NCBI GenBank assembly: GCA_913061345.1
Contig: CAJXTZ010000090.1
Coordinates: 1 to 5,761 of the forward strand
Reading direction: 5' to 3'
Length of the DNA: 5,761 nt
DNA from: an uncultured Erythrobacter sp.
GTDB taxonomy: Bacteria; Pseudomonadota; Alphaproteobacteria; Sphingomonadales; Sphingomonadaceae
The translations under genes were made by a program, and so were the position numbers. Every line of letters starts with the position of its first letter. Position 1 is the stretch's first letter. Positions 1-5,761 of the stretch are shown piece by piece. The notes below the pieces were generated by a model. The model saw only the letters and a list, made by a program, of their open reading frames with translations. It made no database searches and had not been told where the DNA came from.

Positions 1-1004
1 GCGCCAGCGATACCTTGGGCACCGATGCGATGGAGCGTGTCCGCAGCCAGCGCCTGGCCGCCGTGGCGCAGGAACTTTCATCCCCCGCGGGGCTTGCCAA
101 TCGCGCCTTCATGCCGCTCGTCTACGGGGATCGCCACCCTTACGCCTACGCCTCGACTTCCGGCGACGCCAAAGCGATCGAGGGTCTGACGCGAGCGGAC
201 ATGGTAGCCGAACATGCAGAATGGATCAGACCCGAAACCGCCACCATCACCGCTGTCGGCGATGTGACGATGGCTGAACTGGTCGCCGCTCTGGAAGCCA
301 CGCTGGGCGATTGGCAGGGCTCGTCAACGCCAGTGCCTGCAAAGAATGTCGATCTCGCTGCAAGCACGAGCGATGCCCCACGTATTGTGGTGGTGGACAG
401 GCCCAATTCGCCGTCTAGCTACCTCGTGTTGGGCCGCCCCACCCCGCTTTCCGGCTGGCAACCCGGTATGGAAGCGCTGGAACTTGCCAATGAAGTGATC
501 GGCAGCGGCTTCCTCTCGCGTCTTAATAACGACCTGCGCGAAACGAAGGGTTGGACCTATGGCATCGGCTCCAGCCTGCCAGATGCGCAAGGACCGCGCA
601 TCATGCGCATTGCCACGCAGGTGCAGGCAGACCGCACTGCGGATTCTATCCGCGTTATCCTCGATCAGCTGAAAGCCTTTCCAGGCTCTCGCCCGGTCGA
701 CGATGTGGAACTGCAACGCGTGACCGATGGCAACGTGCGCAACCTGCCCAATCGCTACGAGACCAATGGCCAGGTGCTGGGCGCCCTGCTGGCGAACCAG
801 AACGCGGGCCGCGACGATCGTTACCAGGTGATGCTGCCGCAGCTTTATGCAGCCGTCGATGCGCAGGATATCAACGCCGCCGCGCGCGATTACCTGCAGC
901 CGGGGAACATAACCATCGTCGTGGTTGGCGACCGGGAAACGGTCGAACCGCAACTCGAAGCGCTCGAAATGGACGTCGACTATATCGACGCAGACAGCCT
1001 GTAA
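1..1004 (+). CDS. M16 family (pitrilysin-type) zinc peptidase, C-terminal part; 5' end outside window
   Basis: The reading frame is open from base 3 to a TAA at 1002-1004, giving 333 visible residues. The gene starts upstream: the TTG at 15 is an internal Leu codon in a continuous frame. The visible part matches the C-terminal M16 domain. It has a 'YGDRHPYAY' segment near the start, a 'AVGDVT' strand at about residues 83-89, and the signature LRETKGWTYGIGS with the paired Arg (codon 537-539) and Tyr (558-560), which in the family help bind substrate in the second half. No HxxEH zinc motif is visible. In two-repeat family members of roughly 900-950 residues it lies in the first half, so here it should be upstream. 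The family degrades peptides; sphingomonad members are often exported, but the signal peptide region is not visible. It is probably co-transcribed with the small gene 25 bp downstream. Family assignment is firm; substrate is unknown. Confidence 0.93.
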   Translation, partial: ASDTLGTDAMERVRSQRLAAVAQELSSPAGLANRAFMPLVYGDRHPYAYASTSGDAKAIEGLTRADMVAEHAEWIRPETATITAVGDVTMAELVAALEATLGDWQGSSTPVPAKNVDLAASTSDAPRIVVVDRPNSPSSYLVLGRPTPLSGWQPGMEALELANEVIGSGFLSRLNNDLRETKGWTYGIGSSLPDAQGPRIMRIATQVQADRTADSIRVILDQLKAFPGSRPVDDVELQRVTDGNVRNLPNRYETNGQVLGALLANQNAGRDDRYQVMLPQLYAAVDAQDINAAARDYLQPGNITIVVVGDRETVEPQLEALEMDVDYIDADSL

Positions 1005-1013
1005 GACATTTTC

Positions 1014-1023
1014 GAGAGGAGAG
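1014..1023 (+). promoter_or_regulatory. Strong Shine-Dalgarno for the 102-residue protein
   Basis: A purine run, GAGAGGAGAG, contains AGGAG at 1017-1021, 8 nt before the ATG at 1030. It fixes the start at 1030. The same frame is open further upstream (to about 925), but that part lies inside the peptidase gene and has no such site. Confidence 0.8.
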
Positions 1024-1029
1024 CATTCA

Positions 1030-1338
1030 ATGACCGAAGTGGGCGGAACCTACGATTTCGTGGCCAAATCCCCGATGGGGGAACAGACCGGTACGTTCAC
1101 CGTGGTGCCCGGAGATGACGGCGAGACCTTCACCGGCCAGCTTTCAGGCGGAATGGGCGACATGGACGTCAAGAACGGCCGCATCGAGGGCGACACGTTG
1201 ACCTGGCAGATGAAAATGGGCCTGCCCATGCCGATGACGCTGGATTGCGAAGCCACGGTAGATGGCGACGCCGTTAGCGGCACGATCCAGGCCGGAATGA
1301 TGGGCACCATGCCCTTCACCGCCCAACGACAGGGTTAG
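1030..1338 (+). CDS. Small Met-rich beta-strand protein, function unknown
   Basis: This gene encodes 102 residues, ATG 1030 to TAG 1336-1338, with the start set by an excellent Shine-Dalgarno. There is no signal peptide or membrane segment, so it looks cytoplasmic. The sequence reads as alternating short beta strands separated by Gly/Asp turns (GTYDF, GTFTVV, TFTGQLS, GRIEGDTLTW, MTLDCEATVDGDAVSGTIQ, MGTMPFTAQ). The run 'xxDGDxxSGTxxxGMMGxxPF' resembles a repeat-type beta module I associate from memory with sphingomonad hypothetical proteins and with the tails of some enzymes; this is recall, not a search. Met is unusually common, 11 of 102, clustered at residues 61-69 and 90-94. It follows the M16 peptidase gene by 25 bp and is probably in its transcript, but nothing shows that the two proteins work together. 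A lipocalin-like or half-barrel ligand binder is a guess. Confidence 0.85.
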   Translation: MTEVGGTYDFVAKSPMGEQTGTFTVVPGDDGETFTGQLSGGMGDMDVKNGRIEGDTLTWQMKMGLPMPMTLDCEATVDGDAVSGTIQAGMMGTMPFTAQRQG

Positions 1339-1351
1339 GAGGCAGGGTTAG
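1330..1351. repeat. 9-bp direct repeat across the convergent stop codons
   Basis: CAGGGTTAG occurs at 1330-1338 and again at 1343-1351, a period of 13 bp. The first copy ends in the TAG of the small + strand gene. The second contains TTA (1348-1350), the reverse complement of the trmL TAA stop. It may be a small tandem duplication or chance. Confidence 0.6.
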
Positions 1352-1383
1352 AACCTGCCCCGCAGCGCCTGATAGGCTGCTGC
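1341..1383. terminator. Possible weak terminator region, two adjacent stem-loops
   Basis: Stem 1 pairs GGCAGG (1341-1346) with CCTGCC (1354-1359) around a 7-nt loop, and contains the trmL stop. Stem 2 pairs GCAGC+GCCT (1362-1370) with AGGC+GCTGC (1374-1377, 1379-1383) around a GAT triloop with one bulged T. Stem 2 lies inside the 3' end of trmL. No run of T follows on either strand, so this is not a classic intrinsic terminator. It could slow or end transcription from both converging units, or protect 3' ends. Stem 2 may merely reflect Ala codons in trmL. Confidence 0.3.
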
Positions 1384-1803
1384 CGTTACCGTGTTTGCAA
1401 GGTTGAGCGACCGGATGTGGTCGGACCGCATAGGCAGGCTCACCTCGCATTCGCGATGCGCATCGCGTATTGCGACTGGCAGGCCCTTCGTCTCACTGCC
1501 GAACACCAGGATGGCGTCGTCCGGATAGGCGGGTTCGTAAAAGCTGCGCGGGGCATCGTCCTCGAACAGGAACATCTGGCCCGCCCGCGGGCTGCGGTCG
1601 GCAAGAAACGCATCCCAATCGGCAAATTCGGACAGGCGAACATGCCGCCAGTAATCCAGCCCCGCCCGCTTCAACTGCTTGTCTGACAGTGTGAAACTGT
1701 AAGGCCGGATCAGTACCAGCTCCACATCCAGCGCCACGCAGGTTCGCCCTATGGCCCCGGTGTTATGCGGGATTTCCGGTTGGACAAGGACGATGGTGGT
1801 CAT
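1348..1803 (-). CDS. trmL: tRNA (cytidine(34)-2'-O)-methyltransferase TrmL (SPOUT family)
   Basis: The protein has 151 residues, close to the usual 150-160. TrmL uses S-adenosylmethionine to 2'-O-methylate the wobble nucleotide of tRNA(Leu) isoacceptors, acting as a cytoplasmic dimer. Visible family signatures: PEIPHNTGAIGRTC (residues 9-22), KQLKRAGLDYW (42-52), FGSETKGLP (101-109), and the trefoil-knot segment LPM...RSLNLANTV (123-139), which forms the cofactor site. Two details stand out. Five residues (RSDHI) separate LPM from RSLN where the E. coli type, as I remember it, has four. The protein also stops soon after the last helix. The ATG at 1803-1801 overlaps the TGA of the preceding gene as ATGA. 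No good Shine-Dalgarno precedes it, so translation probably depends on reinitiation by ribosomes finishing the upstream gene. It is the last gene of the operon and converges on the + strand unit. Confidence 0.95.
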   Translation of the reverse strand: MTTIVLVQPEIPHNTGAIGRTCVALDVELVLIRPYSFTLSDKQLKRAGLDYWRHVRLSEFADWDAFLADRSPRAGQMFLFEDDAPRSFYEPAYPDDAILVFGSETKGLPVAIRDAHRECEVSLPMRSDHIRSLNLANTVTAAAYQALRGRF

Positions 1804-2963
1804 TCGATTTCAGCAGGCGGCAGAATGCCTCTTACCGTATATGCGCCCGGCGGCAGGAGCAGAGGGATATCCTCGTTTGGCTCGATATAGATACGGTCTA
1901 TCGCCACTGCTTCGAAAGGATCGCCGAAGCGGAAAGCCTCGACGATAAGGGGCGTGTTGATGTCGCGCAGTTCCTGCGGGATAGGCACATCGAGATAGCC
2001 GGCATCGCGTCGCCACTGCGGACGTGATCGGTCGAACCGCGCAACAGGCTGAGACAGGACCAGATCGACCAGTCCTGCTGGCTCTCCCTCTGGCAAGCGG
2101 GCCAGAAACGGCTCGCGTTCATCCGTGGAACATAGCGTCTGACTGATCGTGAGAGGGTCAATTCCGGTCATCGCCTTAAGCCGCGCAGCCATCCAGAGAT
2201 GCCCTCCGGTTTCCACTTCAGAAACGTGGGTGTAGCCGACGTGGACAATCAGTCGTTCGTCCGCATCCATAGTGGCAAGAATAGCGGCAATATTCTCGGC
2301 CTGCGCGTTCTCACGCGTAGCAATCCGTGTCGCTCTATCAGCGCTGTCAGGGGCAGCTTGAGCTGGCGTTTCTTCGTATGCCACCAGCCGGTAGCCATCC
2401 ATCTTGGCCTGCCTTAGCAGATTTCCAAAGACCGGCTCCGAAGTGTAATAGCCTTCCATGACATGAACCCATGGCCGTTCCGGATGGATATTGACGGGAT
2501 CGGGCGTATCTTCGGAATTTGAGAAAGTTTCAGCGGCATAAACGCTGAAACCAAATGGGCGCAAAGCCTCCAGCAGCAAGCGGATCGTATCGCGATGTCG
2601 CGTGACTGCATGGCTCTCGTTGACGATCACCACGCGTCGATTCGCAGCCTGGGTGCGGATTACATCGATAACCGCGTCGATACCTGCAGCACTGCCGGAA
2701 ACAGGTTCGCATGGTCTTGAGCGATATTCAGCATCCCCGGTCGCAGCCCCAAGATCTTCCCGCCCAAGCATCGCCCATTGCTGCACCTGCCAGCCCCCTG
2801 ACACGGTATCGGATGGGACGCGATAGAGGAAACCTTGGCCGGTTTCTTCTGCTGCAACGGGCGGGCCTGCCAGTGAAAGCGAGACTGCGGGCTGGGAAGG
2901 TAAAGGAACGGCACAGGCGGATTGTAGGAGAAAGATTCCCGCAAGCGCGCGCCGGAAATTCAC
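1800..2963 (-). CDS. Exported EreA/ChaN-like (Tiki superfamily-type) putative hydrolase, uncharacterised
   Basis: The protein has 387 residues, starting at GTG 2963-2961, which overlaps the gatB stop as GTGA. AAGGAG 8 nt upstream supports this start. The N-terminus is a secretion signal: two Arg (4-5), a hydrophobic stretch (6-13), then QSACA. Cleavage by signal peptidase I after ACA (residue 18) or lipidation at Cys17 are both possible; Gln at -3 makes the lipobox poor. The core carries a spaced motif set like that of the EreA/ChaN/Tiki group: VNESH with Glu116 and His118, RHR (122-124), AAE (Glu145), YEE (196-198), REN..AENI (217-225) and HVGYTHV (241-247). These Glu/His residues are plausible metal or catalytic ligands. 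A C-terminal part (about 320-387) looks beta-rich. The likely location is periplasm or inner face of the outer membrane. EreA hydrolyses macrolide lactones and ChaN binds haem; neither activity can be assigned here. The gene shows visibly weaker GC than gatB in sampled stretches (31/60 at 2521-2580 against 39/60 at 3361-3420). Confidence 0.85.
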   Translation of the reverse strand: MNFRRALAGIFLLQSACAVPLPSQPAVSLSLAGPPVAAEETGQGFLYRVPSDTVSGGWQVQQWAMLGREDLGAATGDAEYRSRPCEPVSGSAAGIDAVIDVIRTQAANRRVVIVNESHAVTRHRDTIRLLLEALRPFGFSVYAAETFSNSEDTPDPVNIHPERPWVHVMEGYYTSEPVFGNLLRQAKMDGYRLVAYEETPAQAAPDSADRATRIATRENAQAENIAAILATMDADERLIVHVGYTHVSEVETGGHLWMAARLKAMTGIDPLTISQTLCSTDEREPFLARLPEGEPAGLVDLVLSQPVARFDRSRPQWRRDAGYLDVPIPQELRDINTPLIVEAFRFGDPFEAVAIDRIYIEPNEDIPLLLPPGAYTVRGILPPAEIE

Positions 2964-4459
2964 CCCAGCTTCTCCTTCAAAATCTGGTTCACCACCGCCG
3001 GGTTAGCCTTGCCTTGCATCGCCTTCATGGTCTGGCCGACGAAGAAGCCGAACAGCTTGTCCTTGCCGCTGCGGTACTGCTCCACCTTGTCGTGGTTGTT
3101 AGCAAGGATTTCGTCCACTGCCGTCTCGATGGCACCGGTGTCGCTGACCTGCTTCAGACCCTCCGTCTCGGCAATTTCGTCAGGCTCGCGGCCTTCCTTC
3201 AGCACGATCTCGTAAATTTCCTTGGCCTGTCCGCCCGAAATTTCGCCCTTGTCCTGCATGGCGAGGATGGCGGCCTGCCGCTGCGCCGTGGCATTGGCCA
3301 TGTTGGCATCATCACCCAACGATTTCACCACGCCCGGCGCGACGGAAAGCGACCAGTTGGCCACCTGCGTCGCCACTTTTGCTTCCGGTTTGCCGAGCGT
3401 TTCGGCAGCCACCGCCAGCAGCGTTTCGAACCGGCCGAAGGTTTCGACCTCGGCCGTAAGTTCGCGGGCGTTGTAAGGCGTCAGACCCAGATCACTCTCG
3501 TAGCGCGCACGTTTGGCATCGGGCAATTCGGGCAGGGACGAGCGACATTCGTCGAGGAACGCCTCGTCCAAAATCAGCGGCAACAGATCGGGATCGGGGA
3601 AGTAGCGGTAATCGTGCGCATCTTCCTTGCTGCGCATCGACCGCGTGGTGCCCGTGCCCGGATCGAACAGACGGGTTTCCTGCACGATCTTTCCGCCATC
3701 CTCGATCACGTCGATCTGGCGCTGCACCTCGTGCTCGATCGCCTGCATCACGAAGCGCACGGAATTGACGTTCTTCGTCTCCGTCCGTGTGCCAAGCTCC
3801 GTATCGCCCACCTTGCGCACGGAGACGTTCACGTCCGCGCGCATGGAGCCTTCTTCCATGTTGCCGTCGCACGATCCCACGTAGCGCAGGATGGCTCGCA
3901 GCTTGCGGATATAGGCACCTGCCTCTGCGGGCGAGGTCATGTCCGGACGGCTGACGATTTCCATCAGCGCCACGCCCGTACGGTTGAGATCGACGTAGGA
4001 CATCGTGGGATGCTGGTCGTGCATCAGCTTGCCCGCATCCTGCTCCACATGAATGCGCTCGATCCCGATCACCTTGTCCTCGGGAATGCCGGCCTTCTCG
4101 TCCGCTTCGATCAGCAGTTGCCCCTCGCCCACGATGGGGTGGTAAAGCTGGCTGATCTGGTAGCCCTGCGGAAGATCGGCATAGAAGTAGTTCTTGCGGT
4201 CGAACCGGCTCCACTTGTTAATCTGCGCCTCTATCGCCATGCCGGTGCGCACGGCCTGGCGAATGCACTCGCGGTTCGGCACGGGCAACATGCCCGGCAT
4301 CGCCGCGTCAATAAGAGAAACCTGCGTGTTCGGCTCTGCCCCGAAGGCAGTCGATGCGCCGCTGAACAGCTTGGCGTGCGTGGTGACCTGCGCATGGACT
4401 TCGAGGCCGATCACGACCTCCCATTCGCCCGTTGCGCCGTGAATGCGATAATTGCTCAT
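2960..4459 (-). CDS. gatB: Asp-tRNA(Asn)/Glu-tRNA(Gln) amidotransferase subunit B
   Basis: The protein is full length at 499 residues. In the cytoplasmic GatCAB complex, GatB binds the misacylated tRNA and, using ATP, activates the Glu or Asp carboxyl group so that ammonia released by GatA converts it to the amide. Signatures: VIGLEVHAQ (16-24) with Glu20 and His22, which in the family take part in metal binding; [19 protein letters not shown] (86-104); a middle segment [19 protein letters not shown] (155-173); and MRADVNVS (206-213). The C-terminal YqeY-like tRNA-binding tail runs from roughly 350 to 499. The Cys residues that bind zinc in some GatB proteins are absent in the region after GAEPNTQV (41-48), as in other zinc-free members. 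The ATG at 4459-4457 overlaps the stop of the preceding gene as ATGA and has AGAGG 7 nt upstream. The gene sits between two uncharacterised genes, both overlapping it by 4 nt. Confidence 0.98.
   Translation of the reverse strand: MSNYRIHGATGEWEVVIGLEVHAQVTTHAKLFSGASTAFGAEPNTQVSLIDAAMPGMLPVPNRECIRQAVRTGMAIEAQINKWSRFDRKNYFYADLPQGYQISQLYHPIVGEGQLLIEADEKAGIPEDKVIGIERIHVEQDAGKLMHDQHPTMSYVDLNRTGVALMEIVSRPDMTSPAEAGAYIRKLRAILRYVGSCDGNMEEGSMRADVNVSVRKVGDTELGTRTETKNVNSVRFVMQAIEHEVQRQIDVIEDGGKIVQETRLFDPGTGTTRSMRSKEDAHDYRYFPDPDLLPLILDEAFLDECRSSLPELPDAKRARYESDLGLTPYNARELTAEVETFGRFETLLAVAAETLGKPEAKVATQVANWSLSVAPGVVKSLGDDANMANATAQRQAAILAMQDKGEISGGQAKEIYEIVLKEGREPDEIAETEGLKQVSDTGAIETAVDEILANNHDKVEQYRSGKDKLFGFFVGQTMKAMQGKANPAVVNQILKEKLG
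2972..2977 (-). promoter_or_regulatory. Shine-Dalgarno that sets the GTG start at 2963
   Basis: On the - strand this reads AAGGAG, 8 nt before GTG 2963-2961, inside the last codons of gatB. It supports GTG as the true start and allows initiation in addition to coupling with the gatB stop. Confidence 0.75.
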
Positions 4460-4818
4460 GTGTTCGCCTCTAGCAAAAAGGCCTCTGTCTTCTGCAGTTC
4501 GTTGCGCAGCATCTGATCGTAGGGCGTGCTGCCGCTGACATTGATATCGTTGATCATCGTCACCGAAATGTCCCGATATTCAGGGAAGGTCTGCAGTTCG
4601 CGAATGCAGGCAAGCACGATGGGTGCACGCTTGCGATCGGCACGCAGTTCGTTCGTCAGCCGGTCCATCACGGCCGTAAAGGCCATGCAGCGCTGTGCCG
4701 ATTGCAACTGGCCGCGCTGCTTGCGGTTAGCGAAATGCACGGTCGCCACCAACGCCCAGATCGGCACGATCAGCCCCGCGATCAGCAGGACGATGACAAG
4801 GGCTTCAAAACCGCTCAC
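4456..4818 (-). CDS. Small membrane-anchored protein between gatA and gatB, function unknown
   Basis: I do not recognise the family. From GTG 4818-4816 it has 120 residues; from ATG 4845-4843, 129. I prefer GTG. It overlaps the gatA TGA as GTGA, matching the other junctions of the operon, and has GGAG (4830-4827) 8 nt upstream. The ATG has no Shine-Dalgarno and would overlap gatA by 31 nt. The protein has one strong hydrophobic segment near the N-terminus ([21 protein letters not shown]), followed by a basic stretch (ANRKQRGQ). That arrangement suggests an inner-membrane anchor with the rest in the cytoplasm by the positive-inside rule. The remaining ~85 residues look mostly helical, with a mid segment [20 protein letters not shown] and an acidic, Gln/Glu-rich C-terminal helix. 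There is no catalytic motif. A GatC role is excluded by the membrane segment and lack of GatC features. Its position suggests shared expression with the amidotransferase and does not show a shared function. Confidence 0.8.
   Translation of the reverse strand: MSGFEALVIVLLIAGLIVPIWALVATVHFANRKQRGQLQSAQRCMAFTAVMDRLTNELRADRKRAPIVLACIRELQTFPEYRDISVTMINDINVSGSTPYDQMLRNELQKTEAFLLEANT
4467..4471 (-). promoter_or_regulatory. Shine-Dalgarno of gatB
   Basis: On the - strand this reads AGAGG, 7 nt before the gatB ATG. It lies inside the last codons of the small membrane protein gene, so gatB can initiate independently as well as by coupling. Confidence 0.65.
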
Positions 4819-5761
4819 CACCACTTCTCCGGCCCATTTGGACATAGGGCGGTAAAGCCCGCACGCTGCTCAATCGCCAGCCCGGCGTTCAGCACACCCT
4901 GCTCGTCCATCGGCTTGCCCACGATCTGCAGGCCCAGCGGCAGCCCATCCTGCGTCAGCGTGGCGGGCACGCTCATGGCGGGAAGTCCGGCAAGGCTGGC
5001 GGGCACGGCGAAGACATCATTCAGATACATCGCCAGCGGATCGTCCTGCATTTCCCCCAGCGCAAAGGCCGCGTTAGGCGTGGTGGGAGCAAGGACGGCA
5101 TCAACCTGCGCAAAGGCTTCGGTAAAATCCCGCTGCACCAGCGTGCGCACCTTCTGCGCCTGCGTGTAATAGGCATCGTAGAAGCCTGCGGAGAGCACAT
5201 AGGTGCCGATCAGGATGCGGCGCTTCACCTCGTCGCCAAACCCTTCGGCGCGGGTGGCGGCGTACATGTCCTGCAATCCGCTGCCTTCGGGCAGGTCGCG
5301 CAGGCCGTAACGCACACCGTCATAGCGGGCGAGGTTGGAGGACGCTTCGGCGGGCGCGATGATGTAATAGGCAGGCAGTGCATACTTGGTGTGCGGCAGC
5401 GACACCTCCACAACCTTGGCGCCTGCATCGCGCAGCCATTCCTTGCCCTGCTCCCAGCTTGCCTCGATCTGGGGGTCGATGCCGTCCATGTGATATTCGC
5501 GCGGAATACCGATGGTCTTGCCCGAAAGGTCCGCATCCAGCGCGCCTGCCCAATCGGGCACGGGCGCATCGATGCTGGTGGAATCCTTGGGATCGAAACC
5601 CGCCATCGCGCCCAGCATGATCGCGCAATCCTCAACGCTGCGCGCCATCGGGCCTGCCTGGTCAAGGCTGCTGGCAAAGGCGACGACGCCCCAGCGAGAG
5701 CAACGCCCATAGGTCGGCTTGATGCCTACAATGCCCGTTACGGCGGCAGGCTGACGAATAG
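4815..5761 (-). CDS. gatA: Asp-tRNA(Asn)/Glu-tRNA(Gln) amidotransferase subunit A, C-terminal part; 5' end outside window
   Basis: The frame is open from base 5759 down to TGA 4817-4815, giving 314 whole residues of a protein that is usually about 480-495. The ATG at 5648 is internal. GatA is the glutaminase of GatCAB: it releases ammonia from glutamine and channels it to GatB. The visible part begins [18 protein letters not shown], the segment directly after the DTGGS amidase motif. The nucleophilic Ser codon is cut by the window edge, where only its last two bases (CT) are visible, compatible with TCT. The catalytic Lys and second Ser lie outside. Further signatures are [19 protein letters not shown], then [15 protein letters not shown] with the substrate-side Arg, [19 protein letters not shown], and the C-terminal [12 protein letters not shown]. 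It is the first visible gene of the - strand operon. gatC may lie upstream but cannot be seen. Confidence 0.97.
   Translation of the reverse strand, partial: IRQPAAVTGIVGIKPTYGRCSRWGVVAFASSLDQAGPMARSVEDCAIMLGAMAGFDPKDSTSIDAPVPDWAGALDADLSGKTIGIPREYHMDGIDPQIEASWEQGKEWLRDAGAKVVEVSLPHTKYALPAYYIIAPAEASSNLARYDGVRYGLRDLPEGSGLQDMYAATRAEGFGDEVKRRILIGTYVLSAGFYDAYYTQAQKVRTLVQRDFTEAFAQVDAVLAPTTPNAAFALGEMQDDPLAMYLNDVFAVPASLAGLPAMSVPATLTQDGLPLGLQIVGKPMDEQGVLNAGLAIEQRAGFTALCPNGPEKWW
4827..4830 (-). promoter_or_regulatory. Shine-Dalgarno supporting GTG 4818 as start
   Basis: On the - strand this reads GGAG, within the last codons of gatA (Glu-Lys-Trp-Trp-stop), 8 nt before GTG 4818. Three GTG codons stand in a row here (4824, 4821, 4818). 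Only the last makes the 4-nt overlap with the gatA stop. Confidence 0.6.

Noticed and set aside
324..953. A 209-residue - strand frame within the peptidase gene.
   Set aside because: It lies antisense to a clear M16 domain and shows no recognisable motif.
551..1033. A 160-residue + strand frame overlapping the end of the M16 peptidase gene.
   Set aside because: It is an Arg/Ala/Pro-rich out-of-frame shadow; the peptidase frame explains the whole stretch.
1030..1338. The small protein gene starting upstream at 925 (137 residues).
   Set aside because: The extension lies inside the peptidase gene, has a Lys/Arg/Ser-rich out-of-frame look, and ignores the strong Shine-Dalgarno for ATG 1030.
3492..4214. 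A 240-residue - strand frame inside gatB.
   Set aside because: It is a +1-type shadow of gatB, rich in Arg and Gly. gatB itself is intact with no frameshift.
2711..4516. A 601-residue open frame on the + strand opposite gatB and part of the exported-protein gene.
   Set aside because: It is antisense to gatB, whose protein is unmistakable. Its composition (very rich in His, Arg, Leu, Val) is typical of a shadow of a GC-rich gene, and no domain or convincing ribosome site is seen.
4815..5648. gatA starting at ATG 5648.
   Set aside because: The frame continues to the window edge with highly conserved GatA sequence ([16 protein letters not shown]), so that Met is internal.
1..5761. Mobile elements, CRISPR arrays, tRNA or rRNA genes, a defence or toxin-antitoxin system.
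   Set aside because: I looked on both strands and found no terminal inverted repeats, transposase, regularly spaced repeats or RNA gene signatures. The content is housekeeping genes plus three uncharacterised proteins.

Overview
The window reads as chromosomal core-genome DNA from a GC-rich alphaproteobacterium, most likely a sphingomonad or Erythrobacteraceae member. That placement is an inference from protein flavour and codon use, with no database search. There are six closely packed genes plus small control sites. I see no rRNA, tRNA, CRISPR array, insertion sequence or phage gene, and no intergenic stretch longer than about 25 bp.

Left part, + strand (1-1338): the last 333 residues of a two-repeat M16 (pitrilysin-type) peptidase. 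It is followed 25 bp later, behind a strong Shine-Dalgarno, by a Met-rich 102-residue beta-type small protein. The two are probably co-transcribed.

Right part, - strand (1348-5761), read right to left: gatA (its 5' part lies beyond the window), a small membrane-anchored protein of unknown function, gatB, an exported protein with EreA/ChaN-like (Tiki superfamily) signatures, and trmL. Every junction in this series is a 4-nt stop/start overlap (GTGA, ATGA, GTGA, ATGA), if the small membrane protein starts at the better supported GTG 4818. This points to one transcript with translational coupling. GatA and GatB form the amidotransferase that makes Gln-tRNA(Gln) and/or Asn-tRNA(Asn), and TrmL methylates the wobble base of tRNA(Leu). 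The operon theme is therefore tRNA maturation, with two uncharacterised envelope-associated proteins inserted into it.

The two transcription units converge, with only 9 bp between the stop codons at 1338 and 1348. The junction holds a 9-bp direct repeat and two small stem-loops but no T-tract. The most interesting points are the exported EreA/ChaN-like protein and the small membrane protein locked into a tRNA operon. I do not see convincing evidence of a wholly new multi-gene system.
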